The notes under the pieces were generated by a model. That model did no database searches. It was not told the origin of the DNA and saw only the letters and a list, made by a program, of their open reading frames with translations. From positions 1,302,001-1,366,000 of the forward strand of contig CASHTG010000019.1 in assembly GCA_949357655.1 (NCBI GenBank): a stretch of DNA of 64,000 nt, in the 5' to 3' direction. Position numbers and translations under genes: made by a program. This document shows, piece after piece, positions 13,408-25,045 of this stretch. Position 1 is the stretch's first letter, and the number at the start of each line of letters is the position of its first letter. The DNA comes from Parascedosporium putredinis. Lineage: Eukaryota; Ascomycota; Sordariomycetes; Microascales; Microascaceae.

Positions 13408-14927
13408 ACGCGCGTGGTACCTTTTCCCCTTTCCACCGCTTCAGATCTCCCATCGGAAAGCCAGCGTGACCTTCTTTTTCGGGCGGGCCACACGTCGAGA
13501 CTTGAAATCTTGGATGTCGGGTTCAATGCCTTTTTTCTCTGCCCCGCACTTTCACGTCGCGCCCCTCGAGACGAGACAGGGCGGGGCATAAGCTGACACC
13601 TTCGTGACACTGACACAGATATCCTCGGACTCGCGCGGGGGAAGGTTGCGCAAGAGAAAAGACGCCGAGGTGTTAATAATAAATAGCTGGTTACTTATAT
13701 CAGTTGAGCAAACCGGCAGCCCTAATCCATCGATGGCCTTGTGTTCGTTGTGTGCTTCCGTGTGGGCACCGGGTTAGCTAGCGGGACGATAGATTCCCGG
13801 ACCTAAAAGCTGTTGTGTGGTGTCTTGGCCTAGTCCACATATCGAACTAATTTTCGCTTGCCTGAGCGGACAACCGCGGACTCCAGTCCAACGGCTTCCC
13901 TTGCTTCGGATCTTTTCTGTTTTCGCTTATTCCTTTCGATATCGAGACTGTCCAACCGAATGCTATCCTATGGTGGCATGTTCATGGGCGCTCCTCTCTT
14001 CAAAAGAATACATGGAGCCATTTCACCACCGTCTAAAGCATAACCGGATTTTCCATGTACCAAGGAAAGAGACACCGAGGCTAAACGTATAGAGATAGTC
14101 GTCTAAGTCGCCCAAAATGAGTGGGCGACGCCTCCTGAACTCATCCACGATAGTGAGGTATCATCATCGTCGTCTTCTTTTAGAATGACCCTCTCAAAAC
14201 GTAGACGCATCAGATGATACCTTGAAAGTTGTGTTTGCTGCTTTTGAAAAGAAAAACGCGTGATGTATGAAAGCACTACCTGCAGCGCGTCAAGGGATTA
14301 ATGCACAATATCTCCCGAAGAGGGGAGGTCAAGCCTGGTTTTTTGCCTCTTGGTCACTTGCAGCCGCCCAATTAAGGCAAAAAGTGCTCCTGCAAATGGG
14401 ATATTATGTCAGCATCAACTGGAAAAACAACGGAAAATAATGGTACTTGCTTCACCTCTAGAGGTAGGGCGGCGAGTATGTATTCCAAGACGAAAACTTG
14501 AAACAAACTCTCCAGCCACAGGATGGCGTCGGCGACGAATAGGAGGCGCCAGCAGCGCCTCAGCGCTCTCAGCCTGCCAAATTCAATCCTCGCCTGGCGG
14601 CCTTCTCGTTGGTCCAGATGAATAATTTGGGGAGCGAGCTCAGGGAATCGCAAATCGCCCGCGTATCCTTGTCCGTCCCAGGTGCCCCAAATTCTCACCA
14701 GACCCTAGCATCCGCAAAATTAATACCGACGCCCCGAATATCCCACCCGCCGCATTCGCTTCATCAATTCATCATCATCGTCCGTCTTTTCCGTCCTTGG
14801 CTCACGCCGTCTTGGACACTTCCGGCCCCATTATCGCGCTGGTTGTCGCCAGTGTCGCGACGGCCGCGCGATCGAGAGATTCAGCACACCCTCCTCGACG
14901 CTCCCACCGCACCACCCATCCTCCGCC

Positions 14928-17201
14928 ATGGCAGCAGAACCCTCCACTTCCACCTCCACCCCGACCTCTACTCCTCCGGTACCCGGCTCCGGCACACACG
15001 AGCCCCGTTCTTCGAATTCGGACGCCGAGAATGTCAATGGCGACGAGGGCTCCACGTCCTCCCAGAATGGGGTCAAGGCCATCCCCGTAAGGACCAAGGA
15101 GTCTTTTCAAAAGCTCATGCTCGAGCGGTATATGGCGCGCGACTCTGCCGCTGCCGCTGGCCTTTACGAGGAAACGCAGAAGAAGAAGGCGGAAACCGCG
15201 TACAAGTTGGAGCGGACGAGAGACTTTGCGCGCGTCAGGAACGAGTACCGCCAATGGTTCCCTCCTGGAAAACTGTACGGCGAAGGCTACCAGGGCTTCG
15301 GCAATGGCTTCACCGAAAACAACAACCACTCAATCATCCTCTACCCCGTGCAGAAACCTCGCGCCGGAAAGAGGACGGTGCAGCCGCTAAAGTGGAAGAG
15401 GAAGGATATGGCCCAGCAGGCGGAGCAACACGAGGAACTCGTCCCCATCAGGCTCGACGTCGACCACGACAAGATCAAACTGCGAGATACATTTACGTGG
15501 AACCTCCACGATCGCATGGTCCCCGTCGAGTTGTTCGCCGCCCAGCTCGTGGAGGATATGGATATCAAACCCCCGCGTCCCAGGCCGTGTTCGAGCAGAT
15601 TGTTTTACAGATGCGCGAGCAACTCAACGACTTTTATCCCTTTGTGTTCTCCGAAGAGGATGCCTTGGACCCAGAACTCCCTATTCCGCCTACAAGAACG
15701 ACGAGATGCGCATACTAATCAAGCTTAATATCACGATTGGCCAGCACACGCTCGTCGACCAGTTTGAATGGGAACTCAACAACCCTCTCAACTCGCCCGA
15801 AGAGTTTGCCGTGTGTATGACTCGCGATCTTTCCCTCTCAGGCGAATTCACCACCGCCATCGCCCACTCCATCCGCGAGCAGCTTCAACTTTTCACCCGC
15901 AGTCTCTACAGCGTCAACCACCCCTTCGACGGTCGCCCCGTCGAGGATGCCGACCTCGTCAACGCTTTCCTACCCACACCGCTCCCCGCCGTCTTCCGCC
16001 CTCAACAGCAAGCCAAGGACTACGCACCGTCGCTCTGGGAGATGAGCGAAGCCGATCTCGAGCGCAACGAGACGATATTCTCGCGAGAACAAAGGCGGCA
16101 GAAGCGATCCGTCAACCGCCGCGGCGGCCCTCAGCTGCCCGACCTCAAGGAGAGGCAGCGCACCATCAGGACCCTCATCGTATCCTCGAGCCTTCCCGGC
16201 GCCGCCCTCGATGTCGAAGACAGCAGGCTATACAAGAGGGTGGCCGGCGCCGCCACCGGTCGCAAGCGAGGCGCGGCCAGAGACGGAGAGATTTCCGATT
16301 CCGAGGAGAGCGAAGACTCATCGCCCGATTCGCCTGCGCCGTCCGCACTCGCACAAGGCACCGCGAGGACGAGGGGCATGCGCGGAGCGGCATCAGCCGC
16401 GCAACAACGCATGGCCAACCTGGGCAGGTCCGTGACGCCGGAGGCTAGCATCACGCACCACCACGAAGTGCGGCCCGCGCGACGGTTCGGCAGAGACACG
16501 GCGGACGACTCAGACGACCGGCTCGTGGTCACGCTCAAGGTCAGCAAGGAGAAGTTGAGGAAGGTGCTGAGCGAACCCCGAGGCGTTCGCACCCCAAGCG
16601 TGTCTCAGAGCCCCGCGCCTTCCACGAGGGTGCGACCGAGCGTCGGCATCATGGACCCCCGCCACGCCCGGAGCCCCTTCTGCGTCCACACCAGTGCCAG
16701 CCCCTTCATCGGCGACACCACAGCCCGCTAGCGGCAAGGCGCCCCAAATAGGCAGGGTCGCTGCCCCTGCGCCGGTTCCAGGTCGCGGTCCCCCTACACC
16801 GGTATGCCACACCAGTTCCCCCTTTTTTCCTTGTCTCCTTTTAACATGTGCCTTTGCTAACGTGAGACTTCTCTCCCTTCCTACAGCCCCCGCCTCCCGA
16901 GTGGCTTATGCAAGCCCTCAACAACCTCCAACAGACTTACACATACGATTCCTTCGAAGCCCTCATGAAATACTCTCCCGTCGACCCCCAAACCGAGCTT
17001 CCCGTACAGCAACAGCCCGGCCAACCCTTGCCAGCGGATACGAAGTATATGTTCCTTCCCCGTGTGCGTTGCAAGGATTGTCCCGGAAAACTGTATACCC
17101 CCGGTGCCGATATGACGGCCAGCAACTTCGAAATACATCTAAAGCACAACAAGCACCGGGAAAAGGTCAACAAGCGCGAAGGCAAGGAGACGAAACCGTA
17201 A
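14928..17201 (+). CDS. SNF5: SNF5/SMARCB1-family chromatin-remodelling subunit
   Basis: SNF5-family proteins are core subunits of SWI/SNF-type ATP-dependent remodellers. The ATG at 14928 opens a low-complexity Ser/Thr/Pro N-terminus. This is followed by a conserved pre-domain (ERTRDFARVRNEYRQ, GEGYQGFGNGFTEN, PLKWKRKDM). The SNF5 domain carries its two repeats (LVPIRLDVDHDKIKLRDTF; LDPELP...MRILIKLNITIG...VDQFEWELNNPLNSPEEFA). The C-terminal element FLPRVRCKDCPGKLYTPGA is a Cys-containing motif typical of the fungal protein. One intron fits at 16802-16886. One-base breaks lie near 15575 and 15683, both in C runs, and a less clear one near 16600-16650. Estimated length is about 730 residues. 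I cannot tell the SWI/SNF member (Snf5) from the RSC member (Sfh1) with certainty. Confidence 0.93.
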
Positions 17202-18612
17202 ACGGATCACCTTTTACCGGAGCCTAGCGCATTGTTATGTACTTCTTTTTTCTTCTTCTTTGCTACCAATTCGTTGCGGGTTTTCTTTCGTTGGGTTTTG
17301 TCGAGAGCTCTTTTCTTTTTTTCCATTCGGGGCGTCCTTTTTTTCTCTTAATGGGGGTCTCTTGTATCTCTTTTCCCGTGTCCCTCTTTTGTTCCCCTCC
17401 CTTCCTTTGTGCGTGGATCGGGTTATCGTTTGGTTTTGGGGGTGCTGTATCTCAACGCGTGACGGGGTTAGAAGAAATGTTCGACCAGTGTGTGTAATCT
17501 CGAGTCGATTCGCCTTTGTTTCGCTACAAATATCACTTGGTTTTGCGAAGCCAGTTCCCTCGCCTCCCTTCCCTCCTTGCGTTATCTTGATGAATTCTTA
17601 GCCCATGACATGTATCCTGTGCAAAATTCCTAGAGGCAAACCTCGGTATGATTCTCGGGTTTGAGAAGGCCTCGAGACGCTCTATGTCTCCCTACCCTCT
17701 TGGGCGGGACTTCTTTCTTCTTTGCTCCTATTCTTTTTCCTACTCGTCTTTGGGCCGATTATTCATATCCCGGGGTACAAAAGTAGCTTTGATTCGTATT
17801 CTGTGGGGGTAGGGTATAGGGTACCTTGCTTCACATGGATATGGATATAAATGGCCGCTATGAAGTTCACTTTCTTCCCCGAGCTAGGAGCGGGGCCTGC
17901 CATCATTAAACTGTAGCTGGATTAATACGGAAAGAAAGTTCTCGTTTTTAACTCAAAACCTAGCCGCTCAACACGTATTCCGTCAGTGAGGTCTCAGCCC
18001 CGTTCCCCTCCCTTCCGCCTCTAGTATGTTGCTCCCGTTCCGCACGACGTGAGGCCTAGGTCCAATGTTCCCTGGCTCACGGAGCAAGGAAGCGCATCTT
18101 GCCAAAAGAGAATAGGGACAGACATCCGAAAGAAGACGGCGGGGAGAGGACAAAGAGGAAGGCGAGAAAAGGGGGGCGAACAAGACTTGGTTGCAAATCG
18201 ACCAAGATATCGAACAAAGGGTTTCTTCACCGGGCAAAACAAGCAATAATAAAAGGACACAGGTAGGTACAGTAAAACAAGGTCAGAGTGGAATCATCAA
18301 AAATAAAATAAAGTAGAAACAGAAGAACCGCGGCCGTTTCCCAGAGGCGTCAAGGAAGACGTCGGCAGTGGGACCCAAAGGACGCAAAAAAGAGACGCAA
18401 GAGAGGGAGAGAGAGAGAGATGGCAAGAAAGAGAGAAACAAAAAGAAAGAAAGAAAAGGGTAAAAAAACAAGAATTATCAAACAAGCCCCGACTCGTCTT
18501 CGTGTCATGAAACCTTGATCCGTTCGTTGATTCCTTTTCCTCCATCCACGCGCCAGCCTGCACTGTTCCACCCATACATTCTGTTCACAAATCCTCAAAC
18601 ACGACACCGTTT
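17202..18612. other. Convergent 3' region of SNF5 and PDS5
   Basis: About 1.4 kb lies between two convergent stop codons. The first half is T-rich on the plus strand and is probably SNF5 3' UTR. A GA-rich run lies at about 18395-18460, close to the PDS5 end. No gene was recognised. Confidence 0.5.
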
Positions 18613-21600
18613 TCATCTCCGTCTCCGCGAAGCAGCCGTCTTCTTTGGAGCCACCTCCTCTTCAGAATCGGGCGGGTCGCTCAGCTCGCTGTCATCGCCG
18701 GCTCCCTCCTCCTCCTCCTCCTCCTCCGACTCATCCTCTCCAGCCTTCTTGCCACCCTTCTTCTGATCGAGGTACTCCCATTCCGCCACCCCGTCAAGCA
18801 TCTCTTCGTCGTCCTCGTCAGAGTCCCTCTCTGCGTAAGTGGACGCTTTGGTAGCGCGCGAGCTGCGTCTGCGGTCTGCCGCTGCTCGGGCAGCTGACCG
18901 AGATGCACCTGCGCGCGCGTTGCCATCGTCGTCATCATCTTCATCATCGTCATCCAGGGACCTCTTCTTCCGAGGCTTAGCAGCCTTTTGCGACGGTTGC
19001 TTCTTTTGGGCGCCCCGGTGGCCGATCGCGCCTTTGGCTTAGCCTTCTCCCTCGTCACCAGAGTCTTTGTACGCTTGCTGGACGGCTCGGCCCGCTCATC
19101 CATCGATTTACGCTTCTAAAGGAGGCATCAAATATTAGCAGCACATCCAACGGGATACGGTTCACCAGAGAGACAAAAGAACGGCGCCAGAACATCTTAC
19201 CTTTTTCCTATCAATCGACTTCAGAAGTGTGTCGAGTTTCTCATCAACCCCCTCAGGTAGGTACTGCTTTTCCGCAATCTCCTGTGCCGTGTCGTGAGAA
19301 GACAGCTTCGCATACAAGCCCACGGGCATGCCCACTTGCGCGGGGCCTAGGCGTAGGCTCCAGTTCTTCTTATCCTGCCATTTGCGTATAATGGTCTGGG
19401 CTAGATCCGAGAGAACGTAGATATTCTCGCTCATCGAGGGGTCGATAGCATCCCTCGTTTGCTTGGACCGTTCGGCATACCTGAGAATGATGCCCAGGTT
19501 GTTCTCGGTCGAAACGTTGCTCAGGTAGTAGATGATGTACCTAGCGTGGTCGACCAGGTTGTCCACATCCGTGCTATAATCGGGATGGTGGGCTAGTAGC
19601 GAGATAAGGCGGCTCATGGTAGACTCCATGACGTGCGACCTGTCTTTGCCGCTGTACAATCGAGCTCTCGACTGGATCCACGTCTCATATCTTTGCTTAG
19701 TAGAGACAATGGGCTCAAACGCCGTCAAGAAGATGATGGTGTAGAACCTAGATCGCAGCTTATCCTGGGCAAGATACTTTTGGAGCTTCTCGACGAATCT
19801 GTGCCGGACCGCAGGCTCGCCTCGTTGGGCGACATAAGCCAAGCTGTTGAAATCTTTCGGCTGCAACATGTCGTCCAGGTGCTTCATCGTGCAGATTTTG
19901 AGCGTCAGCTTCGCCGCCGTGAGCAAGAGACGCGACCGGTGATGCTTTGGCGTGTCCTTCACCTTGCAGATCTCCCCGTCCTTGAGAATGATATTCCTGA
20001 GAAGCTTGAAGACCGGTGCGGCCTTCTCCTTTGCCTGCTCGACATCCTGGGTAGCGCGTAGTCGGTTCACGAGAATCTTGAGGCAAAGACATTTGGCTTG
20101 AATCTCTTCGTCCGCATTTGCATCCTCCACCCAGACGGGATCCTTCTCAGTGGCGTCAGTCCGAACATTGAGCAATATTTTTGTACCGTCAGGTCGAGGA
20201 TATCATCGTCATAGTCAAGCGTAACCTTGGGCACGAGAAGCTCAAGCTGACTGACAGCCGCCAGCTTGTTGAGAAGGCCAGGAGAATCATATTTCCAATC
20301 CTTCATGAGCCTTTGGATGAGGCTTGTCGCGTTGACAAGAGACTTGTCGTCCTTCTTCGCTAGCAAGATGTTGACCGCGTACTTGGCCGCCTTGGCGGGC
20401 GTTCCGTACAGCGCGTAGTTGATGAGGTTCTGGCAAAAGGCCTTATCGCGCGGGATTTCGTCAGGGTACTTGCGCGAGTAAGACGAGCAGGCCTTTAGAA
20501 CGTCAATGACGGTAGGGTCGTTGGGTTTACGCTCGGTGGGCGCCTGAGACGATAGGCTCTTGCACAGGTCTCCAACATGGGTCTTGAAAATCTCAGGGTT
20601 GCGCTGCGAGATCTCGCTCAGCACCTCGTGGGCGACGGCGCCGAGGCCGTCCTTGTCGTTCTTGGAGCAGTCCATGATGGCGGGAAGATGGCTCCGGTTG
20701 AGCATGAGACAAGCTGAGCGGTACAAGATGGGGAGGAGGCTATCGAGCATGTGCGCCGAGTTTCCACCTTGGACACGCTTGATCAGCTCCTTGATGGCCC
20801 CATGGACCGTCTTGAAATCGCTCTCGGGGCTGGTGGCGAACTTGATAAGCTGGTAGTTGCGGCGGTCGTTGAGCTTCGCAAAACGCTGGAGATCCGAGAC
20901 GACCTTGGGGGTCGGGGAAGAAGGTGGAAACATAGGCAATCATCTTGTTGAGTCGCTCAGTCGTGAGTTTTGCGTCGCCGTCGACAGTACCACCGTTGAA
21001 TGCCTCACATTGCTTGATTACCATGTTCAAAACGTCGGCAAACTGCGGCTGCCGAGACTGCATAACAAAGAAGGCCTTCTTTGCAGCGGTGTCCAAGGAT
21101 CTGAGCAAGTGTAAAAGCCGTTCCGCGCGGATCCTATCGGGATCGAAGTTCCCAGCTGCGGCTTGGCTCTGGCTCTGGCTCTGCGAGCTGCCCTTTGCGG
21201 TGGGCTTCTGCTTGCGAGGGGGTAGCCGAGGGGGACAAGATACTCGTACAGGACCCGGTCAAGCAAAAGGTTGAGATCCAAGTCATTGGCGTAGAAGACG
21301 CTGAGAATTCGACTCGAGACGCCAGCGAAGCAAGACACGACGACCTCTTGGCCGGTGGCCATGTCACCCGCGGCGACGGCCCAGAGCTTTCCAAGGACAA
21401 CCATGGCTTCGACACGAACGGCGGGCCTCTTGTCTCGGCAGCGATCAGCCAGGCTTGCGAGAACAGTCCCTTCCTTGTTGGCACCGCCTTTCGGACCGAG
21501 TTTGGTGATGACGTCCCGGTAAGAGAAGAGCTCGATGGCCTTGACAGCGGCCAGTCGAACCTTTTCATCGGTGTCGTTGAGTTTCTCGTTCAACGCCTCA

Positions 21601-23241
21601 ACCAGCTGTGACTGCTCTTCCCGGCTAAGGCCGATTCCGCCTGCGGACGTCGCGAGAATATAACCGGCGGCGGTGGTCCAGGCGGCGCGGATCTGCGGGA
21701 TCTTGTCTTTCCTCCTTCCAAGGAAGCTGCTGTGAGTCGACGGGTAAGTCTGCGCAAACGACTGGGGGCATAGCGGCGTTGTGAGGACATTATCGTAGAC
21801 GGGCCCGGCCGACTCTTCGTTAAAGCGCAAGGGCGGGTATTGGCATGGGTCATAGTTTGGAGGGGAGGGGCCGGCAGCGCCGATACCAGAGATCATATCG
21901 CCAAAAGTCTCGGTAGCGATCTGGCGGAGATGGACGTCATCGGCAGAAAGCTCGGCCTCGACCTGGGGAATAACATTCTGTAGAACGGCAGGGGCTGCGC
22001 GCCAAAGCTCGCGGATCAATAGATGGGCTTGTGAGAGGTTCTTTAGATCAGCCTCGGTCGGGCCTGAAGATGGGGCGAGATCGTCGTCGTCGTCGCCATG
22101 CTTGTTGTGGCCATTTCCTCTAGTCGCGAAGCTCGACGCATCCATAATGACGTCGCTGAAGTACTGGCTCACATATCGGGCCATTTTTTCCGGGTTGTAG
22201 GTGCAAATCATTTTCGCCATGACGTACGCGGGAGGCTCCTTCTTGGGCATCAGAGTGGACTGGTTGCCATTCGACTCGCTCTTGTCCCCCGGAGCTGGGA
22301 CTTGTTGAAATGCGCCGGGCGCAAAAATTGCGCAATGACAGCCTCGACAACCTTGGCGGGAAGGCCAGGGCTTTCGTCAATGAGGAAGATGAGCACATCG
22401 GTCATGTGTGCCTCGACGTCCGCGGGTGGGTTTCCATCGGCGTCGAGAATAGAGGAGGCCGAGACGCAGTCAAAGCAGGTGGAGAAGAGGTGGAGGAGGA
22501 GGTTGTCGGTGCCGTCGAGGTCGTTGAGGAGAAGAATACTTTTGACCTCGGCGAGGGAGGTGAGGACGTGTTTATGTTGCCCATTGTAGGGATGCGAAGG
22601 ATCCTTTAGCGCAGGAAGCACATATGTGATGAGGAATGTGAAGATCGCCTGAGGACAAGACAGGGTTAGCCAATAAAAGATACCAGCATCGACGCGAAAT
22701 AAGGATGGGTAAATGGGGGTTGCGAAACGACGCAACAACGCAAAGAGGCCAAAAACATGCCAGGTGCAACATACCTTGAGCTGATCCTCCGTGAAAGGCG
22801 CGTCGGGCGCGCAGAGGCGCAGGATCTCGACCAAACACGATGCAACATAAGCTTTGATGGGGGCTCCTTGTGCTGGAGGAGGTTGCGTTGCGCGAGGGAA
22901 TTCGCCACGTCGGCCAGCGACTCCTTATCCACGCGGTCCTGCTCCATATCGCTGAGCTCTTCGAAGAGCCGTTGCAGCCGAGGCAGCAGCTGCGATACAG
23001 GGATCGGTTTACCGGGTCGCCACGTCAACGACTCATCAAAGTGAAGCCTGGCCATCTCCCCTTCCAAACCATCATCGCCGGCAGCAGCGTGCGCCGCGCC
23101 CGACGGGCCTTCTTGCGCCTCATCTGCCGTGTCCTCTTCAAGCTCTTGCTCCTCAACCTGGGGCTCGGGTGATGGCTCGGGCGAAGGTTCGGGCGAAGGC
23201 GTCGGATCCTTGCCACGGCGATTGCGGCGTCGGGGCGGCAT
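18613..23241 (-). CDS. PDS5: PDS5/Spo76/BimD sister-chromatid cohesion protein
   Basis: PDS5 is a HEAT-repeat regulator of cohesin. It is known as Spo76 in Sordaria and BimD in Aspergillus. The ATG at 23241 begins MPPRRRNRRG, followed by PSPEP repeats and FDESLTWRPGKPI. Family blocks include SCLVEILRLCAPDAPFTEDQLK, LPALKDPSHPYNGQHKHVLTSL, NDLDGTDNLLLHLFSTCFDC, ARYVSQYFSDVIMDAS and LIRELWRAAPAVLQNVIPQVE. HEAT-like helices run to about 19200. The C-terminal tail is basic, then acidic with a long Glu run, ending in RRR. Introns fit at 19116-19200 and 22649-22774. One-base frame breaks occur near 22857, 22300, 21230, 20905, 20175 and 19010. Estimated length is about 1,480 residues, normal for fungal PDS5. 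The palindrome TTGGCGCCAA lies 134 bases upstream. Confidence 0.95.
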
Positions 23242-23374
23242 GGCGTCGAATGGGGGTAGCGCTGTTCTCTCAATTGATATTGCCGCTAGGGTTAGCTGAG
23301 AGGACGGAGCACTATGCGTTGGGGGTAGGTGAAGACGTCGATGCGGAAATGGGAACGTCGAGAGGATTGAGTGG

Positions 23375-23384
23375 TTGGCGCCAA
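23375..23384. promoter_or_regulatory. Palindrome TTGGCGCCAA upstream of PDS5
   Basis: A perfect 10-base palindrome lies 134 bases upstream of the PDS5 start codon. It resembles E2F-type sites of animals and plants. Fungal MBF sites usually read ACGCGT, so a regulatory role is only an inference. Confidence 0.25.
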
Positions 23385-24895
23385 CGTGTCGTGAGAGGTT
23401 TAGCCCGGGAGGCGGGTGGGTGTGTGTGCGGCGGGTGGTGGGATTCGGCGCACTTGCAGAAATCGGTGGGAATTATTATTTAACCACTGAAACCCGCACA
23501 CAAGGCGTGCGACGTGACGGGGACTGGGAGTCTTGAGTTCCAAAGACTCGGACGACGGGAGATAGAGAAAGGGGGAAACAAAGGAAACCCGATTCATCCA
23601 GAAGTTGATGAATTATTTTGTCAAACAGCGATAGAACGGAACGGCGAAAACGGAACCCTGCTATGAGTGTCGGGGTGCCGCACCACGCTTCGATTCGGGT
23701 GGGTGGAGGATAAGTGAGCTGCAAGGGCGTCCGGCGAGATTTGAATTATTTGCGAGAGGGAGATGCGGTGAAATTAACGGGGGTTTCCTCAATCGCTTTG
23801 GCGTCGTCGCGCGAAAGTCGCGTAACCCACTCCCAGTACCTTTGTACTGGGGCGCTTGTACTTGTACCTTATTCTTGCCCAGGACCTGGCTTGCACGGGC
23901 CCGGGCCATGCCCCATGTGGCTCCAGCTCTTGCCCCATTTGAACCACTCACGTCAAAAGGTTAAGCTCCCAGTCGCACAACAGGACCGTGACTAATCATC
24001 CCCAACCTCCTCGACGACACACGAGCAGCACTGAAGAGTGAGATGGATCATCAACACGGCCTTGCCCCGCGCAAGATTCCCCGTAACTGAGCAATAATAC
24101 ATAAATTCTCCTTTTACACGTTCTATCGCTACACTCAAGGTTGGCCATCTTCTGTAAACCCTTTGATTAGTCGAACCAAGGCAGAAATTGCTTGCATAGG
24201 CACGCTTTTCTTGTTACCAGGCTTAGAAATTGATATCACCATGGATCATCGCAAAATATTTCAATGTTATGCTCGTAGGCTACTAGCCACTTACACCATG
24301 CTCCGTTGAGGAGATGCATCATATCGCAGCCACCATCCAACCACAATTCTTACAACCGAGGTACCATCGAACCAATTAATGATACAAATTTCAAAGGACG
24401 CCAAAGGATATCTCGAACTCCGAGAATTACCGTACTGTCCTTCAAATATTTGCAGTCAAGCGCGTTCTGTGATGTACAAGTAGTAAACCTCGGGTGTGGG
24501 TTCTCGTCAGCGCTGTATCCAGAATTATTATACGCCTCTTTAACCACGTCACCACGTCACCTACATGAAGTATCATAGCAGCCGGGGAGTTGTTTTGGGG
24601 AACTCTACGATGTTCATCTATTCTTCTAATCCTATCTTTACATCAGGGTGTCGGGAGCTAGGCCGACCTGGAGACTAGATCTTCTAGAAGTGCGCCGTGG
24701 GGTTCCTTTTTTTTTGTTTTTTTTTTTTCGCCCGTAACAAGGCAGAGGAGAGAAAATGAAAAAGAAGACAGAAGAGAAATGGAAAAAGAGAAAGAAACGA
24801 AAGAAACGAAAGAAAACAAGGAAAGTAGAAAGCAAAGATGAAGTACACAACAGTTTCGAAGATGAAACTTAGAAAGACAAAAGAAAGGGGAAAAA

Positions 24896-24985
24896 AGGAA
24901 GAGAAGAAAGAAAGAAAGAAAAGAAAGAAAAGAAAGAAAAGAAAGAAAAGAAAGAAAGAAAAGAAAAGAAAGAAGGCAAGAAAGA
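24896..24985. repeat. GAAA/GAAAA microsatellite tract
   Basis: About 90 bases consist almost entirely of GAAAG-type units, within a longer purine-rich stretch (about 24720-24985). It starts just beyond the 3' end of the Ser/Thr-rich membrane protein gene. Confidence 0.92.
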
Positions 24986-25045
24986 ACCTTGACCACAAAC
25001 AAAATTAACCAGACCTAGTCTCCGCCGTAGATACAGGCGTGGCGA

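Larger units (their letters stand above)
12643..14927. other. Divergent intergenic region between EBP1/Cdb4-like gene and SNF5
   Basis: About 2.3 kb separates the two divergent start codons, so it should hold both promoters. It contains two simple repeats, listed separately. The last 200 bases before the SNF5 start are rich in C and T on the coding strand. No open frame here resembles a protein family, and no RNA gene was recognised. Confidence 0.5.
23242..25045. other. Intergenic, PDS5 promoter side
   Basis: This contains the PDS5 upstream region. An AT-richer stretch (about 24060-24600) and a GAAA-type microsatellite (listed separately) lie closer to the next gene. No open frame resembles a protein family. 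Confidence 0.5.
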
